Counted from the stretch's first letter, positions 54,331 through 63,019 are shown. The stretch is 64,000 nt of DNA from Mycobacterium sp. 852013-50091_SCH5140682 (GCF_001665685.1 NZ_LZTB01000128.1:41087-105086), one strand, 5' to 3'. Notes: generated from the sequence alone by a model not told the origin. Numbers and translations: made by a program.

Positions 54331-54972
54331 ATGACCGCCGAACAGATCCCGGAGGACAGCAACGAAGGCCCGGTGCGGCGCAGCCGTGGTGACCGGCAGC
54401 GCGAGGCCATCGTCAAGGCTGTTCGGGAGCTGCTCGAGGAGCAGTCGTTCGCCGACCTGTCGGTCAGCGCGATCAGCGAACGCGCCGGGGTGGCCCGCTC
54501 GGGTTTCTACTTCTACTTCGACACCAAGTACGCGGTCCTCGCGGTCATCGTGGCCGAGGCGATGGAGCAGCTCGACCAACTCACGCACAACTACGCGCCG
54601 CGCGAGCCCGACGAGGAACCCGCGGCGTTCGCCAAGCGGATGGTCGGCAATGCCGCCCTGGTATTCGCCACCAACGACCCGATCATGTCGGCCTGCACCA
54701 TCGCGCAGAACACCGATGCGCAGATCCGCGAGCTGATGAACGACTTCGAGGACGGGGTGATCGCCAAGATTGTCGGCCTCGTCGAGCAGGACAGCGGGGC
54801 TCGCCCGATCTCCGAGGACATCTCCGGGCTGGTGCGCATGCTGGTTGCGACCACCGCGATGACGCTGTCCCACGATCCGGCGTTCATCGGCCGCGGCGAG
54901 GATCCGCAGCGCGCGGTCGACGTGCTGGAACGACTCTGGCTCAATGCCCTGTGGGGCGGTCAGCACCGCTAG
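54331..54972 (+). CDS. TetR-family regulator of the P450 gene
   Basis: 213-residue TetR repressor. The N-terminal HTH (about 20-65) runs RQREAIVKAVRELLEEQSFADLSVSAISERAGVARSGFYFYFDTK; the remainder is a helical ligand domain. It matches Rv3058c by synteny and is of the EthR-like group. ATG 54331 was chosen with AAGG about 10 nt upstream; ATG 54313 is an alternative. It likely binds the palindrome at 54276. Confidence 0.88.
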   Translation: MTAEQIPEDSNEGPVRRSRGDRQREAIVKAVRELLEEQSFADLSVSAISERAGVARSGFYFYFDTKYAVLAVIVAEAMEQLDQLTHNYAPREPDEEPAAFAKRMVGNAALVFATNDPIMSACTIAQNTDAQIRELMNDFEDGVIAKIVGLVEQDSGARPISEDISGLVRMLVATTAMTLSHDPAFIGRGEDPQRAVDVLERLWLNALWGGQHR

Positions 54973-54982
54973 CCGCCCCGGT

Positions 54983-55849
54983 ATGGTCACCGCTATGGCG
55001 CAGGGGAGCGATTTTCGGGGGAAACGTTGCTTCATCACGGGGGCGGCGAGCGGGATCGGGCGGGCCACTGCGCTCGCCCTGGCGGCGCAGGGCGCCGAAC
55101 TGTATCTGACCGACCGCGACGCCGACGGTCTGGCACAGACGGTGGCTGACGCACAGGCGCTTGGCGCGCAGGTGCCCGCGCACCGGGCACTGGACATCTC
55201 GGACTACGACCAGGTCGCCGCATTCGCAGCCGACATCCACGCTGCGCACTCCGCGATGGACGTGGTGATGAACGTCGCGGGCATCTCCGCGTGGGGCACC
55301 GTCGATCAGCTGACCCATCAGCACTGGCGCTCGATGATCGACGTCAACCTCATGGGTCCGATCCACGTCATCGAGACGTTCGTGCCGCCGATGGTCGCCG
55401 CCCGCAGGGGTGGTCAGCTGGTGAACGTGTCGTCGGCCGCAGGCATCGTGGCCCTGCCCTGGCACAGTGCCTACAGCGCCAGCAAGTACGGGCTGCGGGG
55501 GCTCAGCGAGGTGCTTCGGTTCGACCTGGCTCGGCACCGCATCGGGGTGTCGGTGGTGGTGCCCGGCGCGGTGAAAACCGGTCTGGTGCAGACGGTTCAG
55601 ATTGCCGGCGTCGACCGCGACGATCCCGATGTGCAGAAGTGGGTGGACCGGTTCGCCGGGCATGCCGTGTCCCCGGAGAAGGCAGCCGTCAAGATCCTGG
55701 CCGGCGTGCGCCGTAACCGATTCCTGATTTACACCTCACCCGACATCCGCGCCCTGTACGCCTTCAAACGCCTCGCCTGGTGGCCATACAGCGTGGCGAT
55801 GCGCCAGGTGAACGTGCTGTTCACCCGGGCCCTGCGGCCACGCCGCTGA
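54983..55849 (+). CDS. Short-chain dehydrogenase/reductase (Rv3057c-like)
   Basis: About 288-residue SDR. The cofactor loop is GAASGIGRATALAL, followed by NVAG, Ser in NVSSAAGIV, and the active-site YSASKYGL. The C-terminus is hydrophobic-aromatic (RLAWWPYSVAMRQVNVLF), suggesting membrane association. Starts at 54983 or 54995 are both possible; neither has a good ribosome site. It follows the TetR gene by 10 bp, probably one transcript. Confidence 0.85.
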   Translation: MVTAMAQGSDFRGKRCFITGAASGIGRATALALAAQGAELYLTDRDADGLAQTVADAQALGAQVPAHRALDISDYDQVAAFAADIHAAHSAMDVVMNVAGISAWGTVDQLTHQHWRSMIDVNLMGPIHVIETFVPPMVAARRGGQLVNVSSAAGIVALPWHSAYSASKYGLRGLSEVLRFDLARHRIGVSVVVPGAVKTGLVQTVQIAGVDRDDPDVQKWVDRFAGHAVSPEKAAVKILAGVRRNRFLIYTSPDIRALYAFKRLAWWPYSVAMRQVNVLFTRALRPRR

Positions 55850-55917
55850 TCGAAGCCTCCTCGTCTGAACCCTCCGAGGTGGACCGCCGGTGTCCACCGG
55901 GCGGACGGCCTTCTGGC

Positions 55918-57090
55918 TCAGCGATTTCCCCAGTGCCACGCAGGCGTGGTCAGCAAGCCCAGTCCTGCGACTTTCGTTTCACCCCACTGCTTGTAGAGCT
56001 CCACCTCGATGGCGCGGCCGCGTTCCTCGTCGGCGACCGGTGTGGTGTCGAGGAATTCCAGCAGGGCCCGGGAGTGCGTGACCACCACCACCTGCGTCTG
56101 GTTCGCGGCCGTGGCGATCAGGGTCGCCAAGGGCCGAACCAGGTCTGGGTGCAACGACGTCTCCGGTTCGTTGAGCACCATCAGAGACGGCGGTCTTGGA
56201 CTCAACAAGGCCGCCGCCCACAGCAGGAAACGCAGTGTGCCGTCGGACAATTCAGCGGCGCGCAGGGGCCGCAACATACCGCGTTGGTGCAGCTGCAGAT
56301 CGAAAAGGCCGTCGTTGACGGCGACTGAGACGGTGGCGCCGTCGAACGCGTCGGCGACCGCCCGGGCCAGGTCGTCCAGCCCGGCCTCGATGATGGTCTG
56401 GGTGGCCGCGGCGAGATCGGCTCCGTCGTCGGAGAGCACCGGGGTGCGGGTGCCCACCTGAGGCTGGCGCGCCGGGGCGGCCGCGTCGACGCGGAAGCCG
56501 TCGTAGAACCGCCAGTCGCGCAGCCGTTCGGAGACCGCCGACAGCTCCGGCAGGGCGTGGGGATGGGCGTACTCGGCGAGCACGCTGCGGTAGGAGGGCA
56601 GCGACCGGCTCAGTTCATCGAAACCGCGGCCGGATTCGGCTGCCACCTCGGCGTATTCGCGAGTGCGACGCACCAGTGCCGAACTGGGGCGCAACACCGG
56701 GCCCGCGAAGACCATCTCGCGTTTGATCTCGGGATCCAGCGCGAACGCCGTCGGCCCGGTGCCTGCCATCTGCGGTAGGCCAAGATCGACCAGGTAGCCG
56801 AAATCGTCTGAAGCGAAACCAAGTTCGAGTGAAACCGGGCGGGTACGGGTGGTGCCTTGCGCCACCTCGGCCGGCTGCTCCGGCCCGGCCCACAGCACTG
56901 ATTGCAACCCGCCCTCCCGCGCCAGCGATCCGATCACCTGGCCGCCTCCGCAATCGGCGAGCAGGCGCAGCGCCCGATAGATCGACGACTTGCCGGTGCC
57001 GTTGGCGCCGGTGACGACGGTGAGGTCGGCCAGCGGCAGCGTTACGTCGCGCAGTGACCGGTAGCCCCGGATGGCGATGGTCTGCAGCAT
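55918..57090 (-). CDS. AAA-family ATPase (RecF/OLD-like, AAA_21)
   Basis: 390-residue SMC-type ATPase without a long coiled coil. Walker A is GANGTGKSS (about 29-37), the signature-like segment is ELSDGTLRFLLWAAAL, Walker B is SLMVLNEPETSLHP, and a switch His follows in VVTHSRALLEF. This type occurs alone or with nucleases in DNA repair or defence; no partner nuclease is adjacent. It lies 9 bp upstream in the reading order from dinB2's end and is not part of the Rv3051c-Rv3063 block that I remember. Confidence 0.8.
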   Translation of the reverse strand: MLQTIAIRGYRSLRDVTLPLADLTVVTGANGTGKSSIYRALRLLADCGGGQVIGSLAREGGLQSVLWAGPEQPAEVAQGTTRTRPVSLELGFASDDFGYLVDLGLPQMAGTGPTAFALDPEIKREMVFAGPVLRPSSALVRRTREYAEVAAESGRGFDELSRSLPSYRSVLAEYAHPHALPELSAVSERLRDWRFYDGFRVDAAAPARQPQVGTRTPVLSDDGADLAAATQTIIEAGLDDLARAVADAFDGATVSVAVNDGLFDLQLHQRGMLRPLRAAELSDGTLRFLLWAAALLSPRPPSLMVLNEPETSLHPDLVRPLATLIATAANQTQVVVVTHSRALLEFLDTTPVADEERGRAIEVELYKQWGETKVAGLGLLTTPAWHWGNR

Positions 57091-57099
57091 GCGACCAGG

Positions 57100-58185
57100 T
57101 TATTGACCCGGTCCGACACCAGCACTCGGTGGCATGGCCAGCTCGAGCCGCACACCGAGCAACCGGATCGGCCGGTCGAGTTTGAACAGGTCCAGCACGG
57201 CCAGGGCGGTATCGGTGATCACCTCGGCGTCGGTGCCCGGTTGCGGCAGTTTGCGGATCTTGGTGCGCGTATAGAACGTGTTGGTGCGCACGGTAACCGC
57301 CACCCGGGTCACGACGCGTTCCTGTTCGACCACCTCGGTCAGGGTGCGCAGGCTCAGGTCACGTACCGCCGCGTCGATCTCCGTGCGGTCGGTGAGATCG
57401 TGGGCGAAGGTGATGACGTGGCTACGCGACCGCGGCACCCACGGTTCCGCGCTGACCTCGGTGTCACCACCGCCCTTGGCGAGCAACAGGATCCACAGAC
57501 CGGTGGTCGGACCGAATGCCGACGTGAGCACCTCCGCGTCGGTGGCAGCCAGCTGTGCGACCGTCGTGATACCAAGCGTGGCAAGCTTTTTGGTGGTCTT
57601 CGGCCCGACGCCCCACAGGGCGTCGGGCGGGCGGTCGCCCATCACGTCCATCCAGCTGTCCGCTGTGAGCCGGTACACGCCTGGGGTCTGATCTGCTCCT
57701 CGCGTGCGCGTCGGCTTGGCCAGCCCGGTGGCGATCTTGGCCCGCTGCTTGTTGTCGCTGATGCCCACCGAGCACGACAGCCCCGTCTCGGCGGCCACCA
57801 CTGTGCGGATGCGTTCGGCCAGTTCGACGGGATCGACCGTATCGTCGGTGCCCAGGTACGCCTCGTCCCATCCCCAGACCTCCAGCGGATGGCCGAGATC
57901 GCGCAGCAGGCCCATGACCTGTTCGGACGCCTCGTCGTACGCGGCCGGGTCGGACGGCAGGAAGGTGGCGTCCGGACACTTGCGGGCCGCGGTTCGCAGT
58001 GGCATACCGGCGTGCACGCCGAACTCCCGGGCTTGATACGACGCACAGGTGACGACCTTGCGGGGTTCCGTGGGGTCGCCGTTGCCGCCGACGATGACCG
58101 GAAGGCCGACCAACTCGGGGTGGCGCCGCAACTCCACCGACGCCAGGAACTGGTCGAGGTCGACGTGAAGAATCCAGCCGCTCAT
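57100..58185 (-). CDS. dinB2: Y-family DNA polymerase DinB2 (Pol IV)
   Basis: 361-residue translesion polymerase. Metal ligands are Asp9 (LHVDLDQF) and the Asp107-Glu108 pair (WGWDEAY). The steric-gate position 14 is Leu, as in M. smegmatis DinB2, where the small side chain allows ribonucleotide incorporation. A helix-hairpin-helix region (PPDALWGVGPKTTKKL) and the little-finger domain follow; there is no obvious beta-clamp peptide at the C-terminus (ends AGVGPGQ). ATG 58185 was chosen on the family N-terminus; it lies 4 bp after the TetR stop. Confidence 0.92.
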   Translation of the reverse strand: MSGWILHVDLDQFLASVELRRHPELVGLPVIVGGNGDPTEPRKVVTCASYQAREFGVHAGMPLRTAARKCPDATFLPSDPAAYDEASEQVMGLLRDLGHPLEVWGWDEAYLGTDDTVDPVELAERIRTVVAAETGLSCSVGISDNKQRAKIATGLAKPTRTRGADQTPGVYRLTADSWMDVMGDRPPDALWGVGPKTTKKLATLGITTVAQLAATDAEVLTSAFGPTTGLWILLLAKGGGDTEVSAEPWVPRSRSHVITFAHDLTDRTEIDAAVRDLSLRTLTEVVEQERVVTRVAVTVRTNTFYTRTKIRKLPQPGTDAEVITDTALAVLDLFKLDRPIRLLGVRLELAMPPSAGVGPGQ

Positions 58186-58189
58186 CGAG

Positions 58190-58798
58190 CTAGCAACCGC
58201 AGAGTTTGCGTGCCGTCGCCTCCCATGCCGCGCCGAGCTCGTCGAGGGTCCGGCCACGGTCGTTGAGCTGATGTGCGACATAGTCGGCATCCAGCAGGGC
58301 GATCAGCGCATCGGCCTGAGCATCGAGATCGCCTGTGGTGTTTGCGGCTTCGAGCAGCATCCGGACGTGTGCGCGGTGCAACATCGCCGGGCCTGCGTAG
58401 CGGGTCTGCGGGTCGCGGGCTGCATCAGACAGCAGCGCGTGGTGGCAATGCACGAACCGCAGCCGGTCGCGGCCGTAGGCGAGCAGCCGTTCGAGGGGCG
58501 GTGCGCCGGGGCCGAGTGGGGGAGGTCCGAACATGAACGCTTCCTGTTCGACCTTTTCGTCCTCGTCGAGCAGGACCATCATCAGTCCGGCGCGGCTGCC
58601 GAACCGGCGGAACAATGTTCCCTTGCCCACGCCGGCGGCGACCGCGATATCGTCGGTACTCACCGCGTCGGGTCCGCGTTCTGCGATGAGGCGCCGTGCG
58701 GCGTCGAGCAGGAGTTCGCGGTTGCGGGCGGCATCGCCTCGTTCGGCCGGCGTCGCATCGGTGACCGCGAGCCTGGCTCGTCGGTCAGAAGCAGTCAC
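58190..58798 (-). CDS. TetR-family regulator (Rv3055-like)
   Basis: 202-residue TetR repressor. The HTH is NRELLLDAARRLIAERGPDAVSTDDIAVAAGVGKGTLFRRFGSRAGL (about 26-72); the C-terminal domain is helical. It is divergent from the FMN reductase gene across a palindrome (58828-58841), so it likely represses that gene and itself, and may sense a quinone or similar electrophile. dinB2 follows by 4 bp. Confidence 0.88.
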   Translation of the reverse strand: MTASDRRARLAVTDATPAERGDAARNRELLLDAARRLIAERGPDAVSTDDIAVAAGVGKGTLFRRFGSRAGLMMVLLDEDEKVEQEAFMFGPPPLGPGAPPLERLLAYGRDRLRFVHCHHALLSDAARDPQTRYAGPAMLHRAHVRMLLEAANTTGDLDAQADALIALLDADYVAHQLNDRGRTLDELGAAWEATARKLCGC

Positions 58799-58827
58799 CT
58801 TTGAACTTTAACTCAGGCGGAATTAAT

Positions 58828-58841
58828 CGGACCACAGTCCG
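58828..58841. promoter_or_regulatory. Palindromic operator between TetR and FMN reductase genes
   Basis: CGGACCACAGTCCG is a perfect 5-4-5 inverted repeat in the 89-bp divergent gap. It shares the GGAC-N4-GTCC heart of DosR boxes but lacks the outer G/C, so TetR control is more likely. Confidence 0.55.
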
Positions 58842-58887
58842 GTTGCTGTGGGCGAAGATCGGGTCAGACGACATAGGGAGTAATGAC

Positions 58888-59430
58888 ATGGCCGATATCA
58901 AGGTTCTGGTACTGGTGGGCAGCCTGCGGGCGGCGTCGACCAACCGGCAGCTCGCCGAGCTTGCCGTCGAGGTCGCGCCGGACGGCGTGGACCTGCGGAT
59001 CTTCGACCAGCTGGGGGAGCTGCCGTTCTACAACGAGGACATCGACGGTGACGATGTGGCCGAGTCGGTGACGGCATTGCGCAGCGCGGCTGCCGGGGCC
59101 GACGCGGCACTCGTGGTCACGCCTGAATACAACGGAAGCATCCCGGGTGTGCTGAAGAACGCCATCGACTGGCTGTCGCGGCCGTTCGGCAACGGTGCGC
59201 TCAAGGACAAGCCGCTGGCGGTGGTCGGCACGGCGCTGGGCCAGTACGGCGGGGTGTGGGCGCACGACGAGACGCGCAAGTCCTTCGGCATCGCCGGGCC
59301 CCGGGTTGTCGAAGACCTCAAACTGTCACTGCCCGGCAAGGCTCTGGACGGACGTCACCCCCGGGAGAACGAAGAGGTCGCCGCGACAGTGCGCGACATC
59401 GTCGGCAAGCTCGCTGCCGAGGTGAACTGA
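58888..59430 (+). CDS. NAD(P)H-dependent FMN reductase (Rv3054c-like)
   Basis: 180-residue flavodoxin-like NADPH:FMN/quinone reductase. FMN loop VGSLRAASTNRQLA, then VTPEYNGSIPGVLKNAIDWLSRP and GQYGGVWAHDETRK. It reduces FMN, quinones or azo dyes and protects from quinone stress. GGGAG lies 10 nt before ATG 58888. It is divergent from the TetR gene. Confidence 0.9.
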   Translation: MADIKVLVLVGSLRAASTNRQLAELAVEVAPDGVDLRIFDQLGELPFYNEDIDGDDVAESVTALRSAAAGADAALVVTPEYNGSIPGVLKNAIDWLSRPFGNGALKDKPLAVVGTALGQYGGVWAHDETRKSFGIAGPRVVEDLKLSLPGKALDGRHPRENEEVAATVRDIVGKLAAEVN

Positions 59431-59479
59431 GGCGGCGAATCTCAGTCGGCTCCGCTGGGCCGGCACGGTCAATACCAGG

Positions 59480-59510
59480 GCTGGGTCGACAATGTCGGCC
59501 CAGCTTTGTC
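59480..59510 (+). terminator. Rho-independent-like terminator after FMN reductase
   Basis: GCTGGGTCGAC (59480-59490) pairs with GTCGGCCCAGC (59494-59504) across a 3-nt loop with one wobble, followed by TTTGTC. It lies 50 bp after the stop of the FMN reductase. Confidence 0.65.
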
Positions 59511-59807
59511 ATGTCGGGATCTTCGCCAGATCTGCGCGTCGCGGCACGGGATCGGTCCACCGGCCCCGAGCGCCTCGCCGAGCGGGCGCGTACAGCCGCA
59601 GACCGCCTGCAGCGGGTTTGCTACCGGCGATCTTGATGTGCTAGGCGAGGCGTACTTGTCGGTGGCTGGTGGTACACCCATAGATATAGCGCGACACGCG
59701 CCCTGCGGCCGCTTGCGACACGCCGGGCGCGGGGCTTGCGATGAGCTTACGACCTGGGAATTTCAGAAATGTTATTCAGAACATCTTGTATGGCTTCGGA
59801 TGATCGG
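59511..59807. other. Unassigned intergenic stretch upstream of nrdHIE promoter
   Basis: No open frame with family features or RNA gene was seen. Local short palindromes occur but none is convincing. Confidence 0.4.
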
Positions 59808-59823
59808 CCACTAGGTGTAGTGT
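59808..59823. promoter_or_regulatory. NrdR box-like palindrome overlapping a -10
   Basis: CCACTAGGTGTAGTGT contains the inverted repeat CACTA-N4-TAGTG, close to the NrdR box type (acaCWAtATaTWGtgt). TAGTGT (59818-59823) could be the -10 of the nrdHIE promoter, so NrdR binding would block initiation. A second box about 31 bp upstream is degenerate at best. Confidence 0.55.
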
Positions 59824-60034
59824 CTGTGACACCGACAGGCCACCACGGTTCGGGAGCCCGCCGGAGCGCAGCGAATCCGGCGGAATCGGTCCCAGGACCG
59901 ACCGGAGGGCGGCTTCTGGCGCCAGGAATTTTGGAGGGCTGGAGGTCGCTGAAGTTTAGCGAACACAGTGATCCAACCAAGTTGCCAGTCCGGGTTTCGA
60001 TCTTTCACTTACCGCAAGAGGAGCCGTACCGAAG
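59824..60034 (+). other. Long structured 5' leader of nrdHIE
   Basis: About 210 nt between the putative promoter and nrdH. Hairpins: CCGCCGGA/TCCGGCGG (59858-59883, 10-nt loop), TCGGTC/GACCGA (59886-59901) and the palindrome CTGGCGCCAG (59916-59925). No cobalamin riboswitch core was found. It could be a regulatory leader or just stable RNA. Confidence 0.45.
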
Positions 60035-60274
60035 ATGACCGTCACCGTGTACACCAAGCCCGCATGCGTGCAGTGCAACGCCACCTACAAGGCGCTGGAC
60101 AAGCAGGGCATCGCTTACGAGAAGGTGGACATCACCCTCGACAGTGAGGCCCGCGACTTCGTGATGGCCCTGGGTTACCTGCAGGCTCCGGTTGTCGTGG
60201 CCGGCAACGAGCACTGGTCAGGCTTCCGTCCGGACCGGATCAAGGCGCTCAGCGGCGCAGCGGTCAGCGCGTAA
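60035..60274 (+). CDS. nrdH: Glutaredoxin-like NrdH
   Basis: 79-residue thioredoxin-fold redoxin that feeds electrons to NrdE. The active site is CVQC (YTKPACVQCNATYKAL), and the C-terminus has HWSGFRPDRIKAL, the NrdH signature. AGGAG lies about 11 nt before ATG 60035. It is first of the nrdHIE operon, 36 bp before nrdI. Confidence 0.95.
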   Translation: MTVTVYTKPACVQCNATYKALDKQGIAYEKVDITLDSEARDFVMALGYLQAPVVVAGNEHWSGFRPDRIKALSGAAVSA

Positions 60275-60310
60275 CGGAGGAAGTAACCATGGGGAAGGAT
60301 CGGGGACAGG

Positions 60311-60754
60311 ATGACCAATCTCGTCTACTTCTCCAGCGTCTCGGAAAACACTCATCGGTTCGTCGAGAAGCTGGGCATCCCCGCGACCCGGATCCCGCTG
60401 CACGGCCGTATCGAGGTGGACGAACCATTCGTTTTGATCCTGCCCACGTACGGCGGAGGCCGGGCCACCCCCGACATCAACAACGGTGGCTATGTGCCCA
60501 AGCAGGTCATCGCGTTTCTCAACAATGAACACAACCGGTCGTTGATCCGCGGCGTCATCGCCGCGGGCAACAACAACTTCGGTGCGGAGTTCGCCTACGC
60601 GGGCAATGTGGTCTCGCGCAAGTGTGGCGTCCCGTACTTGTATCGCTTCGAACTCATGGGTACCCCTGACGACGTGGAAGCCGTCCGTGCAGGGCTGGAA
60701 GACTTCTGGAAGGAACAGACGTGCCACCGACCGTCACAGCTGCAGAGCCTGTAA
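60311..60754 (+). CDS. nrdI: Flavodoxin-like NrdI
   Basis: 147-residue flavoprotein that supplies oxidant for assembling the Mn2-tyrosyl cofactor in NrdF. Features: FMN-binding YFSSVSENTHRFVEKL, TYGGG, and AAGNNNFGAEFAYAG. Its last 34 bp overlap the nrdE start in another frame, suggesting coupling. No nrdF is in the window; in mycobacteria the small subunit gene is usually a short way off. Confidence 0.95.
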   Translation: MTNLVYFSSVSENTHRFVEKLGIPATRIPLHGRIEVDEPFVLILPTYGGGRATPDINNGGYVPKQVIAFLNNEHNRSLIRGVIAAGNNNFGAEFAYAGNVVSRKCGVPYLYRFELMGTPDDVEAVRAGLEDFWKEQTCHRPSQLQSL

Positions 60755-62889
60755 GCGACAGCACGCACGCGCTTCCGGGGGAGACGGATTACCACGCCCT
60801 CAACGCGATGCTGAATCTGTACGACAAAGACGGCAAGATTCAGTTCGACAAGGACAAGCAGGCGGCGCGCGAGTACTTCCTGCAGCACGTCAACCAGAAC
60901 ACGGTCTTCTTCCACAGTCAGGACGAGAAGCTCGACTACCTGATCGAGAAGAACTACTACGAGCGCGAGGTGCTCGACCAGTACAGCCGCAACTTCGTGA
61001 AGTCGCTGCTGGACCGGGCCTACGCCAAGAAGTTCCGGTTCCCGACCTTCCTGGGCGCGTTCAAGTACTACACGAGCTACACGCTGAAGACCTTCGACGG
61101 CAAGCGTTACCTGGAGCGGTTCGAGGATCGTGTCGTCATGGTTGCGCTGACCCTGGCGGCCGGTGACACCGACCTCGCCGAGAAGCTGGTCGACGAGATC
61201 ATCGACGGTCGGTTCCAGCCGGCCACCCCGACGTTCCTCAACTCGGGCAAGAAACAGCGCGGCGAGCCGGTGAGCTGCTTCCTGCTGCGCATCGAGGACA
61301 ACATGGAGTCCATCGGGCGCTCCATCAACTCCGCACTGCAGCTGTCCAAGCGCGGTGGCGGAGTTGCATTGCTGCTCAGCAACATTCGTGAGCATGGCGC
61401 CCCGATCAAGAATATCGAGAACCAGTCGTCTGGTGTCATCCCGATCATGAAGCTGCTGGAGGACTCGTTCTCCTACGCCAACCAGCTCGGTGCCCGCCAG
61501 GGCGCGGGCGCGGTGTACCTGCACGCTCACCACCCGGACATCTACCGCTTCCTCGACACCAAGCGCGAGAACGCCGACGAGAAGATCCGGATCAAGACGC
61601 TGAGCCTAGGCGTGGTGATCCCGGACATCACCTTCGAGCTGGCCAAGAAGAACGAGGACATGTACCTGTTCTCGCCCTACGACGTCGAGCGCGTGTACGG
61701 TCTGCCGTTCGCCGACATCAACGTCACCGAGAAGTACTACGAGATGGTCGACAACGCGCAGATCCGCAAGACCAAGATCAAGGCGCGCGAGTTCTTCCAG
61801 ACGCTGGCTGAGCTGCAGTTCGAATCGGGCTACCCGTACATCATGTTCGAAGACACCGTGAACCGGGCCAACCCGATCGACGGCAAGATCACCCACAGCA
61901 ACCTGTGCTCGGAGATCCTGCAGGTGTCGACACCGTCGGTGTTCAACGACGATCTGTCCTACGCGCAGGTCGGCAAGGACATCTCCTGCAACCTCGGCTC
62001 GCTCAACATCGCCAAGACCATGGATTCACCCGACTTCGCCCAGACCATCGAGGTGGCCATCCGGGCGCTTACCGCGGTGAGCGACCAGACTCACATCTGG
62101 TCGGTGCCATCGATCGAGCAGGGCAACAACAGCTCGCACGCGATCGGCCTCGGCCAGATGAACCTGCACGGGTATCTGGCTCGCGAGCGGATCTTCTACG
62201 GCTCTGAAGAGGGCATCGACTTCACCAACATCTACTTCTACACAGTGCTGTTCCACGCACTGCGGGCCTCGAACCTCATCGCCATCGAACGCGGGACGCG
62301 CTTCGGCGGTTTCGAGAAGTCGAAGTACGCCTCGGGTGAGTTCTTCGACAAGTACACCGAGCAGGTGTGGGAGCCGAAGACCGACAAGGTGCGGCAGATC
62401 TTCACTGACGCCGGCATTCATGTTCCGACACAGGATGATTGGCGCTCGCTGAAGGAGTCCGTGCAGGCGCACGGTATCTACAACCAGAATCTGCAGGCCG
62501 TTCCGCCGACCGGGTCGATCTCCTACATCAACCACTCGACGTCGTCGATCCACCCCGTGGCCAGCAAGATCGAGATCCGCAAGGAAGGCAAGATCGGGCG
62601 GGTCTACTACCCGGCGCCGTTCCTCACCAACGACAACCTGGAGTATTACCAGGACGCGTATGAGATCGGCTACGAGAAGATCATCGACACGTACGCCGCG
62701 GCCACTCAGCATGTGGACCAGGGGCTGAGCCTGACGCTGTTCTTCAAGGACACCGCCAACACACGCGACGTCAACAAGGCGCAGATCTACGCCTGGCGCA
62801 AGGGCATCAAGACGCTCTACTACATCCGACTGCGGCAGATGGCTTTGGAGGGCACCGAAGTCGAAGGTTGCGTCAGCTGCATGTTGTAG
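60721..62889 (+). CDS. nrdE: Class Ib ribonucleotide reductase large subunit NrdE
   Basis: 722-residue catalytic subunit that reduces ribonucleoside diphosphates with NrdF2 and NrdH. The active-site Cys in EPVSCFLLRIEDNMESIG, the ATPTFLNSGKKQRG loop, the NLCSEILQVSTPS finger region and the PPTGSISYINHSTSSIHP loop are present. The C-terminal CVSCML pair is the electron relay. There is no N-terminal ATP cone, as usual for class Ib. GTG start at 60721. A strong terminator follows. Confidence 0.95.
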   Translation: MPPTVTAAEPVSDSTHALPGETDYHALNAMLNLYDKDGKIQFDKDKQAAREYFLQHVNQNTVFFHSQDEKLDYLIEKNYYEREVLDQYSRNFVKSLLDRAYAKKFRFPTFLGAFKYYTSYTLKTFDGKRYLERFEDRVVMVALTLAAGDTDLAEKLVDEIIDGRFQPATPTFLNSGKKQRGEPVSCFLLRIEDNMESIGRSINSALQLSKRGGGVALLLSNIREHGAPIKNIENQSSGVIPIMKLLEDSFSYANQLGARQGAGAVYLHAHHPDIYRFLDTKRENADEKIRIKTLSLGVVIPDITFELAKKNEDMYLFSPYDVERVYGLPFADINVTEKYYEMVDNAQIRKTKIKAREFFQTLAELQFESGYPYIMFEDTVNRANPIDGKITHSNLCSEILQVSTPSVFNDDLSYAQVGKDISCNLGSLNIAKTMDSPDFAQTIEVAIRALTAVSDQTHIWSVPSIEQGNNSSHAIGLGQMNLHGYLARERIFYGSEEGIDFTNIYFYTVLFHALRASNLIAIERGTRFGGFEKSKYASGEFFDKYTEQVWEPKTDKVRQIFTDAGIHVPTQDDWRSLKESVQAHGIYNQNLQAVPPTGSISYINHSTSSIHPVASKIEIRKEGKIGRVYYPAPFLTNDNLEYYQDAYEIGYEKIIDTYAAATQHVDQGLSLTLFFKDTANTRDVNKAQIYAWRKGIKTLYYIRLRQMALEGTEVEGCVSCML

Positions 62890-62907
62890 GAGCGTTCTAG
62901 CTACGTG

Positions 62908-62945
62908 GCAGGCCAGGGGAGACATCCCCTGGCCTGCGTCTTTGT
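62908..62945 (+). terminator. Intrinsic terminator after nrdE
   Basis: GCAGGCCAGGGGA (62908-62920) pairs exactly with TCCCCTGGCCTGC (62925-62937) around a GACA loop, followed by GTCTTTGTT. A 13-bp GC-rich stem. Confidence 0.85.
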
Positions 62946-63019
62946 TGAGTGTGACGCCCGCGCACGACGCGCGAACTCGATGTTGACGCCGCCGCTGCGC
63001 AGGGTGGTTCAATTCGCGC

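Noticed and set aside
59824..60034. Cobalamin riboswitch before nrdHIE
   Set aside because: The conserved B12-box and core segments are not present, and class Ib enzymes do not use B12.
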